From contig PAYZ01000024.1 of assembly GCA_002716085.1 (NCBI GenBank), positions 1 through 35,613 on the forward strand: 35,613 nt of DNA, written 5' to 3'. Position 1 is the stretch's first letter. Every line of letters begins with the position of its first letter. The notes below the pieces were generated by a model. It made no database searches. It saw only the letters and a program-made list of their open reading frames with translations, and had not been told where the DNA came from. This DNA is from Methanobacteriota archaeon. GTDB lineage: Archaea; Thermoplasmatota; Poseidoniia; Poseidoniales; Thalassarchaeaceae. The position numbers were made by a program, and so were the translations under genes. Shown in pieces: positions 23,667 to 30,997 of this stretch.

Positions 23667-23693
23667 TATGACATAGCTGAATTAGGCTTTTTC

Positions 23694-24647
23694 ATGAGTA
23701 GAGGGGCGTTTATTGGTTTTCTCTTGGCTGTGATGCTGTCTTTATGCGGCATTGCCCCTACTGCATCTGCGCAGGTTACCCCACAAGTTGAGTTGGAATG
23801 TCTAGACCCCTCTGCAATCGAAGTTTACCCTGGATCGAGTAGAACTACAATAGTATACTGTACACTAACCAACCCAACCACATTTGTCGAGAATGTTGAG
23901 CTGACCTACCAAACTGGTGTTCTAGCTGGAGCTGGCCCTGGGAGTGTGACTGTCGGAGCTGAGTCTGAAACCGAGTTCCAACTGTCTTTGAGGGCAGAAG
24001 AGGGGGAAGATGTTGGAGACTATCAAGTAAACATCACCGCTTTAGTCACTCAATGGAATGGAGTTCCAGTGAGTTTTCTTGGAAGCTCTGATGAGGAGGA
24101 GGAAATTGTCGAGATCCTTCCTTTCACCGTCTGCAGCTTAAATGGGCCAGGGCCTATGACCGTAGATTCGGGAGAAGATCTGGTATTCTCGGCAACTTAC
24201 GAATGCGAAAGCAATGAAGAAAATGTTCTCGAGGTTTCTCTACATCTCCTAGAGGAGGGGAGCACCGAGGAAAGGATGTGGCCTTCCGGTTTCAACGATA
24301 TGTCTGATGGAGAGTGTAAGGTCGAGAATCCGATGGGATCGGCTGTTTGTGAGTTTGTTCTCACAACCCCTCCAAACCTAGAGAGCAAGTGGGAGGGTTG
24401 CCTCATTGTAGTAGATGTTTCCACTGATCCTGAATGGTCCTGTTCGAGCAGCTTCGCCTTTCCTCTAACAGTTAACGAGAAGGACAGTTTGGTTCCATCT
24501 GTTGGTTTGGGAGTAAATGGAAGCATTCTGGATGATCTTGGATCTGGGGAAGAAGGGGCTCTCTTGGTAACTGGAGTTGTTTCCTTATTCATTCTAGCTG
24601 CCGTGCTAGTGTTTCTCTCAAAGAGAAGGGGCCGTAAAGAAAGCTAG
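23694..24647 (+). CDS. Secreted, membrane-anchored surface protein
   Basis: 317-aa protein with a clear signal peptide (SRGAFIGFLLAVMLSLCGIAPTASAQ, likely cleaved after Ala-Ser-Ala). A large extracellular part follows, then one C-terminal transmembrane helix (LLVTGVVSLFILAAVLVFL) and a basic tail KRRGRKES. The ectodomain is acidic and beta-rich with Ig/CARDB-like patterns (VEVYPGSSRTTIVYCTLTNP-type strands) and several cysteines that could form disulfides, plus an N-glycosylation sequon at NITA. It is likely a surface or envelope protein of unknown function. It is divergently transcribed from the thermosome gene and its start fits the TATA at 23657-23666. Confidence 0.75.
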   Translation: MSRGAFIGFLLAVMLSLCGIAPTASAQVTPQVELECLDPSAIEVYPGSSRTTIVYCTLTNPTTFVENVELTYQTGVLAGAGPGSVTVGAESETEFQLSLRAEEGEDVGDYQVNITALVTQWNGVPVSFLGSSDEEEEIVEILPFTVCSLNGPGPMTVDSGEDLVFSATYECESNEENVLEVSLHLLEEGSTEERMWPSGFNDMSDGECKVENPMGSAVCEFVLTTPPNLESKWEGCLIVVDVSTDPEWSCSSSFAFPLTVNEKDSLVPSVGLGVNGSILDDLGSGEEGALLVTGVVSLFILAAVLVFLSKRRGRKES

Positions 24648-24651
24648 AGCA

Positions 24652-25008
24652 TCATCCTAGAACTGTGACCATCCAGCCAATAAATACTGAAGTCGAACCC
24701 GCCAAAGCCACTGAGGCAATATTCTGGAATCCAAATACAGAGGTGAATATATAGAACAGGAAGACAGTGAGTGAGAGTAATGTGAGTCCTTGCTTGGCTT
24801 GCTTCCAACCAATACCTGAGTGTTTCAAAGCATGTTCCCTGCCACCAATAGCTAGGACGATCAAGTACAGCGCTGAAAGTAAAATTGCGTGACCGATTGC
24901 CCAACCTAGAGAGTCACCAAATACATTGACCAAATCGTCTTGGAAGCTTCCCAGAACCATTGACGCAAAGTCAAACACAAAAGGATGGTATGGTGGTAGA
25001 TTTTTCAA
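24652..25008 (-). CDS. Three-helix membrane protein, unknown
   Basis: Not recognised. The 118-aa product has hydrophobic segments near residues 33-53, 73-92 and 96-117, with a basic loop (GGREHALKHSG) between the first and second. No motif assigns a function. Its stop lies 4 nt from that of the convergent surface-protein gene. About 110 nt separate its start from the divergent sulfotransferase gene. Confidence 0.6.
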   Translation of the reverse strand: MKNLPPYHPFVFDFASMVLGSFQDDLVNVFGDSLGWAIGHAILLSALYLIVLAIGGREHALKHSGIGWKQAKQGLTLLSLTVFLFYIFTSVFGFQNIASVALAGSTSVFIGWMVTVLG

Positions 25009-25122
25009 CTAAGCGCAAAATTATGAGGATTAGGAATAGAACTCTAGTTTCTATCTGAAAAGGGGTTTCCGCTGGAGACTATATGCCCAGTTATCTAATA
25101 CGTTGCATTTTCTCGAGGGGGC

Positions 25123-25977
25123 GTGGAGATTCCTGGCGTGTGGACACTTAGGAAGATGGGCGCTAGGATGAGGCGAAGTATATTCTCTACAAGACCGGAA
25201 GAGAAAATTCTTCTGATTAACCACCACAAAGTAGGCTCGGCTCTAATCTGGAAGATTTTCGAGCCTATGTGCCTAAGAATCGGCTGGACGATTGGGAATA
25301 TTCACGGTATAGCGGAGCGTGCACCGCCAAATATCGACGTTGTTCAGCTAATGCATGGAATAGTAGGGGACGAGTTTCCAACCAGAGAGTTTCGTGCAGT
25401 TAGATTTGTTCGCGATCCGAGGGATGTGATTGTTTCCGGGTTTCTGTACCACAAGAGATGCTCAGAGAAATGGTGCATTAACGAGCCTGCTGGTTATTCG
25501 TCTATGACATACCCCCACGTTCCGTGGCCTCTTCAGCATCTTGGAGATGTAGAGAAAAGGGAGTGGGTTGACCATCTTGAAGAGAGATCTTACCAGCAGA
25601 ACTTGTTGGAGATGAGTCAGAATGAGGGTCTGATATTCGAAATGAAAGGCTATGCTAAGATTACCATCGAATCAATGTGTTCTTGGGAAGACTCTGAGCA
25701 GATTCTAAATGTTCGAATTGAGGACTTGGCGATTGATTTTGAAAATAAGGTCATTGAAATCATGAAATGGGTAGGTTTAGACGAGAGATTTATTGAGAGA
25801 GAGCTTGATTATGCCAAAGAGCACGACATCTCAAGAATGACGAAAGAAGAGATCAGCGCCGATAGTCATATTTCTAGCCCAGATGTCACAAAATGGAGAA
25901 GATACTTCGATGATGAAGTGCTCCAGAAATACAATGAGCTGTTTGGAGAAGCACACACAACTCTAGGATATGAATAA
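25123..25977 (+). CDS. Sulfotransferase (PAPS-dependent)
   Basis: Transfers sulfate from PAPS to a hydroxyl, probably of a glycan or lipid. The 5'-phosphosulfate-binding loop is INHHKVGSALIWKIF (about residues 28-42), and the 3'-phosphate-binding motif is RFVRDPRDVIVSGF with the conserved Arg and Ser. LNVRIEDLAIDFENKV near residue 190 and the C-terminal KWRRYF are also typical. Cytosolic, no signal peptide. It is 284 aa from the GTG at 25123; GTG 25138 or ATG 25156 are alternatives, since the purine-rich GAGGGG is only 2 nt from the first. It overlaps the glycosyltransferase gene by one base, so the two probably act on the same glycan. Confidence 0.85.
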   Translation: MEIPGVWTLRKMGARMRRSIFSTRPEEKILLINHHKVGSALIWKIFEPMCLRIGWTIGNIHGIAERAPPNIDVVQLMHGIVGDEFPTREFRAVRFVRDPRDVIVSGFLYHKRCSEKWCINEPAGYSSMTYPHVPWPLQHLGDVEKREWVDHLEERSYQQNLLEMSQNEGLIFEMKGYAKITIESMCSWEDSEQILNVRIEDLAIDFENKVIEIMKWVGLDERFIERELDYAKEHDISRMTKEEISADSHISSPDVTKWRRYFDDEVLQKYNELFGEAHTTLGYE

Positions 25978-27044
25978 TGAGAGGTGGGGACATAGCGATT
26001 GGATGGGTTTCAACTTGGAATGAAAAATGCGGTATTGCTGTACACTCTGAGAATATTCTGAAGAATCTAAAACAAGACTTTCTTGTTTTTGCCCCATATG
26101 AAGAGTCGTTGGTTAGGGAAGATGAGGGATTCGTTAGAAGATGTTGGAGCAAGAATTCGAAGTCATTCGGCGATCTAATTGATCGAATCAGAGAAGGAGG
26201 AGTCACAAAGCTAGTAGTTCAGCATCATCCAGGATATATGCTGTTCAGAGATCTCAATTCGATAATCCTCAAATTGGCTGATTTTGAGGTAGAAGTCACC
26301 CTAGCTTTGCACAACACCAGAGAAAGGCCTCGGGTATTCAGGTCAAACAGGATTGACAGAGCTGTTCCAGGAATGAAACTATGCAAGAACGTGATAGTTC
26401 ATCAGACTGGAGATGTGGATAGGCTGCATAGAATGGGCGTAACTGAAAACGTCAGGCTCGTACCTCTTGGTGTGTATCCCCCTCCTTCTGGAACCTCTGG
26501 GATTCCTATTCCTGAAGGAAGGGTCCTCGGAACATTCGGATTTTTGCTTCCCCACAAGGGTTTCCCTGAGTTGATTCAATCATTCTCAATGTTGGAAGAA
26601 TGGGACTACTTGGTGATGTTATGTTCGGAAAGGGAAGAGTCTGCTGATACGCTAATTGAATGTGAAGAGCGAGTCAAGAGTCTTGGTCTCGATGGGCGTG
26701 TAATTCTGAATACAGAGTTCCTCGATCAAGACGTAGCCATTTCCACACTCTCAGAGTTAGATTTGGTCGTTTTCCCATATCAGAATACCAAGGAAAGCGC
26801 GAGTGCTGCGATTCGAATGGCTGTAGCTGCTGGGTCGGCAATAGCTGTAACCCCTTTGGAGATTTTCGCTGACGTTGAAGGGGCGATTATCATGGATGGT
26901 TGTTCTATAGAAGAGATGTTTTCTTCCCTTTCTAGATTGCAAACAAGCGACCTTGAGGACTCGAAGAAGAATATCTTGGAGATGCGGGTTGCGCACCAAT
27001 GGCCTGAAATCTCCAAGAGGATTAGTGATTTGGTCATAGAATAA
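25977..27044 (+). CDS. Glycosyltransferase family 4-like protein
   Basis: GT-B fold glycosyltransferase of 355 aa. The N-terminal half has GWVSTWNEKCGIAVHSENI, a common start in GT4 enzymes. The C-terminal donor-binding domain holds VLGTFGFLLPHKGFPELI, LNTEFLDQDV and the LVVFPYQNTKESASAAIRMAVAAG motif that binds the nucleotide sugar. Donor and acceptor are not predictable. It begins inside the stop of the sulfotransferase gene (TAATG) and faces another sulfotransferase across 19 nt. This supports a small locus for building and sulfating a surface glycan. Confidence 0.85.
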   Translation: MRGGDIAIGWVSTWNEKCGIAVHSENILKNLKQDFLVFAPYEESLVREDEGFVRRCWSKNSKSFGDLIDRIREGGVTKLVVQHHPGYMLFRDLNSIILKLADFEVEVTLALHNTRERPRVFRSNRIDRAVPGMKLCKNVIVHQTGDVDRLHRMGVTENVRLVPLGVYPPPSGTSGIPIPEGRVLGTFGFLLPHKGFPELIQSFSMLEEWDYLVMLCSEREESADTLIECEERVKSLGLDGRVILNTEFLDQDVAISTLSELDLVVFPYQNTKESASAAIRMAVAAGSAIAVTPLEIFADVEGAIIMDGCSIEEMFSSLSRLQTSDLEDSKKNILEMRVAHQWPEISKRISDLVIE

Positions 27045-27063
27045 GTAGTCGATTTATCCACTA

Positions 27064-27738
27064 TTATTTTTCATAGTTGAATACTTCGAAGTCTTTCCTG
27101 AATCTCTTGTATACCATTTCTCTCGTCTCATCGGTGTATAACTCCTCAGATGTTTTTCCGGAAGTTTTGTACCTATGAGTCAAATCCAGGAATCCAAACT
27201 TTTCTTTCAAATCATCAAAGTCTCCAGGTAGGTTCTCGACCTTCCCGATGTATTCGATATTAGTCCCTGGAGAGAAGACGATATTGTTCTGAGATTTGAA
27301 ATGTCGATCGCTTAGAAAGTCGGGGATTCTATAGACCTTTTTTACAAATTGATCAAACGTATCATCATTCCTAAGATATCCAAAGAGGTAATTCGAGTAG
27401 ATGAATTTGGACTCGTCCTCCATATTGAATTTACTCCTATAGCATGAAGAGAGTCTGTCATAGGGATTCCTGACAAAGGTGAATACGTAGTAAGATCTCT
27501 TATTCTTGGGAATCCTTCGCCGAGAAAGGTGGCTGATATGATCGTGAATAGCAATACCATCCGGTGGTGGCTCTGTTATCGCTGTCTTTATCGAAGAGCA
27601 AGCTGATTTGGCAACGCTGGCATATACGGCTTGTTTTTCATCGAGAATGATTAGATCGGGAGAGTCTAATTCCCTTCTGATGATTGTCCTTCCTGCATCC
27701 CTAAAGAAATGGTAAATGTTCCTAAGTGATAATTGCAT
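27064..27738 (-). CDS. Sulfotransferase family 2-like protein
   Basis: Second sulfotransferase, of the carbohydrate (HNK-1/chondroitin) type. YASVAKSACSSIKTAI (about residues 39-54) is the 5'-phosphosulfate-binding loop and YVFTFVRNPYDRLSSCY is the 3'-phosphate-binding motif. KSQNNIVF and YIGKVENLPGDF follow as in the family. It has 224 aa, with no membrane anchor, so unlike eukaryotic Golgi homologues it would be cytosolic. A minus-strand CTATAATT at 27757-27764 lies about 20-25 nt before the ATG, which fits a leaderless or very short leader. Confidence 0.85.
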   Translation of the reverse strand: MQLSLRNIYHFFRDAGRTIIRRELDSPDLIILDEKQAVYASVAKSACSSIKTAITEPPPDGIAIHDHISHLSRRRIPKNKRSYYVFTFVRNPYDRLSSCYRSKFNMEDESKFIYSNYLFGYLRNDDTFDQFVKKVYRIPDFLSDRHFKSQNNIVFSPGTNIEYIGKVENLPGDFDDLKEKFGFLDLTHRYKTSGKTSEELYTDETREMVYKRFRKDFEVFNYEK

Positions 27739-27756
27739 ATGATGGCCTCGTTTCGA

Positions 27757-27764
27757 ATTATAGC
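27757..27764 (-). promoter_or_regulatory. TATA-like element for the minus-strand sulfotransferase
   Basis: CTATAATT on the minus strand, centred about 22 nt before the ATG at 27738; close to the distance expected for a leaderless archaeal transcript. Confidence 0.4.
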
Positions 27765-27827
27765 AGTGAGCTGGGCTCGCCGTCTGATGGTCTGTATGAA
27801 AAGTATGCTAGATAAAGGCTCATTTTG

Positions 27828-27833
27828 TTATAA
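27828..27833 (+). promoter_or_regulatory. TATA-like element for the homoserine kinase-like gene
   Basis: TTATAA within an A/T-rich run. The expected start site about 25 nt on falls near the AGGTGG at 27857, and would give a leader of about 50 nt before the ATG at 27908. The 136-nt region 27739-27874 between the divergent genes holds nothing else identifiable. Confidence 0.4.
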
Positions 27834-27907
27834 TGGCATGAGTTTTTTTCACTTCTAGGTGGAAAAATTGGGTTTTGTTTTATACAACTAATTCTCGGCT
27901 TGTAGAA

Positions 27908-28837
27908 ATGCCATATGAGGTTACACCCCAAGACGCGTCCTGGATGCTTTCACTTTCTTCTATGCCGGAAGCTGTTTCTATCACCCCCCTTCAAGGTGGA
28001 TGGGACAACACGATCGTGCTCCTGAGACTATCTGACGGTAATCAAGTGGTACTGAAAGCATGGTCCTCAAACACTGTGGACGAAGTGAAGAGGGTTATTT
28101 CTAGACACCTGCACTTGCATGCTTTTTCGGTACCGACAACAATCCCAATATCTCTGGTTAACGGTAGCCTGTTTGCAGAGAAAGAGGGGGTGGCTTGGAC
28201 TTTGCTTCCTTACGTAAAAGGTGGAATGTTGGGAAAGGACACTGTTTCTCTTAGGAGCCTAGGGGAGGTAATGGGAAAGATGCATGCCATACCACATTCT
28301 GAGTTCTTTCCTGAAGATTATAGGATGGGGTTCAAACTATTCGATAAGGTAGTTCAGATTTCAAAGGAGAATGGCATAGAGGATGAGTTTGTGGACATAT
28401 TGGAAAGGGAGTCTTCTATCTTATTGAATGCATATCCAAGTTGTCTGCCTCTGGGTGTCCTTCATGGAGATTTGTTTCCAGATAATGTCTTGGGAAGAGA
28501 TGGGGCTGTTACGGCTATTCTGGATCTTGAAGAGGCTTGGATAGGCCCCATGGCTTTTGACTTAATGATGGCGTTCGTAGGATTCGGATGGGAGAATGGA
28601 AAACCAAACGCGTCCCGTTGGAGAGCCCTAGCTGAAGGTTACCAGAGAGTTAGGACGATCTCAGAAGAAGAGCTTGCGGAGCTTCAATTCATGCATAGAT
28701 ATGCGACTATGGCAATCGCTTGCTGGAGGTTTTGGAAACACAATATTAGCGTTCCAGATGAGGACCTATCCTTGAGGCATCTTGAAATGGTTGACAGGCT
28801 AGAGGTTGAGATAGACTTCAGGGGGTACATTGAATGA
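27908..28837 (+). CDS. Homoserine kinase type II-like (APH-fold kinase)
   Basis: Kinase of the aminoglycoside-phosphotransferase fold, most like the ThrB2-type homoserine kinase that makes O-phosphohomoserine. The P-loop-like strand has LQGGWDNTIVLLRL, and VVLKAW carries the ATP-binding Lys. The catalytic loop VLHGDLFPDNVL (Asp188, Asn193 from this start) is followed by AILDLEEAWIGP with the metal-binding Asp206. It has 309 aa from ATG 27908, whose MPYEVTPQDASWML aligns with the family N-terminus; a TTG at 27875 is possible. Threonine synthase and a cystathionine synthase-like enzyme, both potential users of O-phosphohomoserine, are encoded 3-5 kb away. Another small-molecule kinase role is possible. 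Confidence 0.75.
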   Translation: MPYEVTPQDASWMLSLSSMPEAVSITPLQGGWDNTIVLLRLSDGNQVVLKAWSSNTVDEVKRVISRHLHLHAFSVPTTIPISLVNGSLFAEKEGVAWTLLPYVKGGMLGKDTVSLRSLGEVMGKMHAIPHSEFFPEDYRMGFKLFDKVVQISKENGIEDEFVDILERESSILLNAYPSCLPLGVLHGDLFPDNVLGRDGAVTAILDLEEAWIGPMAFDLMMAFVGFGWENGKPNASRWRALAEGYQRVRTISEEELAELQFMHRYATMAIACWRFWKHNISVPDEDLSLRHLEMVDRLEVEIDFRGYIE

Positions 28838-29298
28838 CAGGTTCCGTGCATTCGATAAACATCAGCAATGGAGGTGTTCCTAAGCTTCCAGTAAGGGACG
28901 CGACTCTAGGAATCCACGGATTTAAGGGTGATTTCAACAGATTCCGAATGGAGAGTCGTCTAGGTGATAGGGATAGGGCTGTGTGTATCTTTTCACTTGA
29001 GAGAATCGAGAGCCTGAAGGCAGAGGGGCACCCCATCGAGGTGGGCTCTACTGGAGAGAACTTGACTATACGGGGAGTAGATTGGGACTCTCTAGAGGTT
29101 GGTACGAGATTAGAGGTTGGTTCCGCCTTAATTGAGCTAAGCGAGCCTTGCGCGCCCTGTGGAAAAATTGGTAGTTCGTTCATTGAAAGGGGATTCTTGA
29201 GGGTTGACCATGAAACGGAAGAGGGATGGTCTAGGTGGCTGGCCAGAGTAGTGGAAGAAGGAGTGGTTTCTAAAGGGGACCTAGTGAATATCGTTTAA
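28834..29298 (+). CDS. MOSC domain protein
   Basis: MOSC domains (molybdenum cofactor sulfurase C-terminal) bind Moco or transfer sulfur via a conserved cysteine. The 154-aa product shows VHSINISNGGVPKLPV at the start, GIHGFKGD, VGSTGENLTIRGVDW (family: G-GENL-T-G), and LIELSEPCAPCGKI with the conserved Cys. It overlaps the upstream kinase gene by 4 nt (ATGA) and so is translationally coupled to it, although no functional link between the two is obvious. The MobA-like gene at 15160 is the only other Moco-related gene here. Confidence 0.87.
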   Translation: MTGSVHSINISNGGVPKLPVRDATLGIHGFKGDFNRFRMESRLGDRDRAVCIFSLERIESLKAEGHPIEVGSTGENLTIRGVDWDSLEVGTRLEVGSALIELSEPCAPCGKIGSSFIERGFLRVDHETEEGWSRWLARVVEEGVVSKGDLVNIV

Positions 29299-29323
29299 TA
29301 CTTGAGAGCTGCATCTAACACTG

Positions 29324-30217
29324 ATGATGAACAGGACTGGAGCTCGGGTGGGTTTCTTTGGAAGAATTTCTAGAGGCTGGAAAATGACGAAGCTAGGTAT
29401 CGCGGTGGTCCGAGCTGATCCCGAGCTAATGGTATACACTCTCATGTCAGCGGCTTTTTCTCTATTGGCAATAGGAGCAGCAATATCAGGATCTATTGGT
29501 CTAGAGGCCGTATCGCCAAACTCCGACTGTGTCGATGAAGAGTGTGGAAGCGAATTGGTCCTAGCTCACCTAGGAATTTGGTTCGTTTTCTACTTGGCTG
29601 TATCGGTGATAACGGTCTTCTGGAACGCGGCGATTGTGGCCAGCGCATACGAGCGGCTCACTGCAGGAACAAATCCCAGCTTCTCTTATGGGATCCGTCA
29701 GGCGATGAAGTGCCTACCTCAGATTTTTGTGTGGGGTATAATTGCTGGTACTGTAGGTCTGTTTATTCAGATTCTGGAAGGGATTTCACATGACCCCGAA
29801 GCTCCTCCACCAGTAAGGATCATAGCCGGTTTGGCTAGCATTGTTCTTGGCGTGGCCTGGTGGATTGTAACATTCTTCATGATACCCCTGATAGTTCTAG
29901 AGAGAGCGGGAGTTATCGGCAGCATGGGAAGGAGTACTGAACTATTCAAAAAGACCTGGGGAGAAGATGTGACATCACACATTGGAACCGGGCTCCTCTC
30001 CTTCCTAGCCATTTTACTACTGTTCGGAATTACGATGCCCCTAATGATGCTAGGCGAATTTGGCGTAGTCCTGGGAATTGTAATCCTTGCCGTAGGGTTA
30101 CTATTTACTGCACTGTTCTTCTCGACTGTGGAAGCTGTGAATCGAGCATCTCTATTCTACTATGCCAAGACTGGCCAGGCTCCCCCAATGGCTGCAAAGG
30201 TAGGAATTACCTTCTGA
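29324..30217 (+). CDS. Multi-pass membrane protein (DUF6159-like)
   Basis: 297-aa integral membrane protein with about six hydrophobic segments (roughly residues 37-60, 83-110, 135-155, 165-190, 226-245 and 248-272). A short amphipathic start has FFGRISRGWKMTK. The pattern RISRGW-M-K followed by several helices and a conserved middle loop (ERLTAGTNPSFSYGIRQA) resembles the DUF6159 family, of unknown function, found in archaea and bacteria. The match is from memory and moderate. It begins 25 nt after the MOSC gene and ends about 70 nt before tRNA-Leu. Confidence 0.65.
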   Translation: MMNRTGARVGFFGRISRGWKMTKLGIAVVRADPELMVYTLMSAAFSLLAIGAAISGSIGLEAVSPNSDCVDEECGSELVLAHLGIWFVFYLAVSVITVFWNAAIVASAYERLTAGTNPSFSYGIRQAMKCLPQIFVWGIIAGTVGLFIQILEGISHDPEAPPPVRIIAGLASIVLGVAWWIVTFFMIPLIVLERAGVIGSMGRSTELFKKTWGEDVTSHIGTGLLSFLAILLLFGITMPLMMLGEFGVVLGIVILAVGLLFTALFFSTVEAVNRASLFYYAKTGQAPPMAAKVGITF

Positions 30218-30251
30218 GGCCCGGCCTTCAAGCACATTAACAGGATACCTC

Positions 30252-30259
30252 TGATATAG
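30252..30259 (+). promoter_or_regulatory. TATA-like element for tRNA-Leu
   Basis: TGATATAG centred about 29 nt upstream of the first base of tRNA-Leu, the position expected of an archaeal TATA box for a tRNA gene. Confidence 0.5.
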
Positions 30260-30284
30260 ACTGCATAAGCCCGTAGTTCTACAG

Positions 30285-30369
30285 GCAGAGGTACCCGAGC
30301 GGTCAAAGGGGCTGGGATGAGGTCCCAGTGCGTAGTGCTTCGCAGGTTCGAATCCTGCCCTCTGCACCA
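30285..30369 (+). tRNA. tRNA-Leu (anticodon GAG)
   Basis: Class II tRNA with acceptor stem GCAGAGG/CCTCTGC, discriminator A and encoded CCA (30367-30369). The anticodon stem is CTGGG/CCCAG with loop ATGAGGT, giving anticodon GAG. It has a long variable arm, and a T arm GCAGG-TTCGAAT-CCTGC. No intron. Both the long variable arm and the anticodon identify it as leucine. Confidence 0.96.
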
Positions 30370-30385
30370 ATCGGAACGGCTTTGA

Positions 30386-30985
30386 TCAATGGGGAAAGAC
30401 CAACCAAATAGCGACTGCAAAAAGCATTGAGCCCATTCCCCAATTGAGTAACTTTGCTGACTCTGGGGTTGCGAACGCTCTACGAAGGACTGTGCCAAAT
30501 GCGGCCCAGGTCATCACAGCAGGAAGCCCGCAAGCCAAATTTAGAAGAATTAGCAAGACCTTGCCGGAGAGTGTAGTTCCGAAAAGTGTTCCAAAACTGG
30601 TCATAAGGACTCCGAAGTGAACGTATGCCTTTCCATTCACAAACTGTAGTGCTACTCCAGTTGAGAAGCCTAGGCGCTCCTCGCTCCGCTCTCCTTTCTC
30701 CAAAGGCTTAGATGTCGCTATCTTGAATGAAAGGTAGGCTATGTATGCTACACCCACATAGGTAATTAGGTCAAAAGCTCTCTGAAATTCCTGGATAGCT
30801 CCTGTAGCCACCGCAACAATTAGTCCAAGCGTGGACCATCCTAATGCCATCCCGGAAATCATGCTAAGTGATTGCCTGAAACCGTGTTGGGAGCCATGGG
30901 CTGCGCAAAGGACATTGTTTGGCCCGGGAGAAAAACACATTGGCAAAAGAAAGGCCAGAGTGGCAGCAAGCAATTCTGTATCCAA
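30386..30985 (-). CDS. LysE/RhtB family amino acid exporter
   Basis: Inner-membrane exporter of 199 aa with about six transmembrane segments. The family signature SPGPNNVLCAAHGSQHG lies in the first loop, followed by a second helix with GMALGWSTLG and KAYVHFGVLM near the middle. LysE/RhtB members export lysine, threonine, homoserine or related amino acids. It is the last gene of a minus-strand run with threonine synthase and a cystathionine gamma-synthase-like gene, 12 nt after the latter. Export of threonine, homoserine or a sulfur amino acid is therefore a reasonable guess. Confidence 0.85.
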   Translation of the reverse strand: MDTELLAATLAFLLPMCFSPGPNNVLCAAHGSQHGFRQSLSMISGMALGWSTLGLIVAVATGAIQEFQRAFDLITYVGVAYIAYLSFKIATSKPLEKGERSEERLGFSTGVALQFVNGKAYVHFGVLMTSFGTLFGTTLSGKVLLILLNLACGLPAVMTWAAFGTVLRRAFATPESAKLLNWGMGSMLFAVAIWLVFPH

Positions 30986-30997
30986 GAAATCACCGCA

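Noticed and set aside
27739-27800. Possible C/D-box guide RNA because of ATGATGG and CTGATGG strings.
   Set aside because: No properly spaced D and D' boxes and no terminal stem; the region is better explained as a divergent promoter.
30152-30498. Two overlapping minus-strand open frames (30152-30370 and 30160-30498) with peptide strings such as RAGFEPAKH and GQDSNLRS.
   Set aside because: They read across the tRNA-Leu gene on the opposite strand. Such strings are a well-known artefact of translating antisense to tRNA-Leu/Ser.
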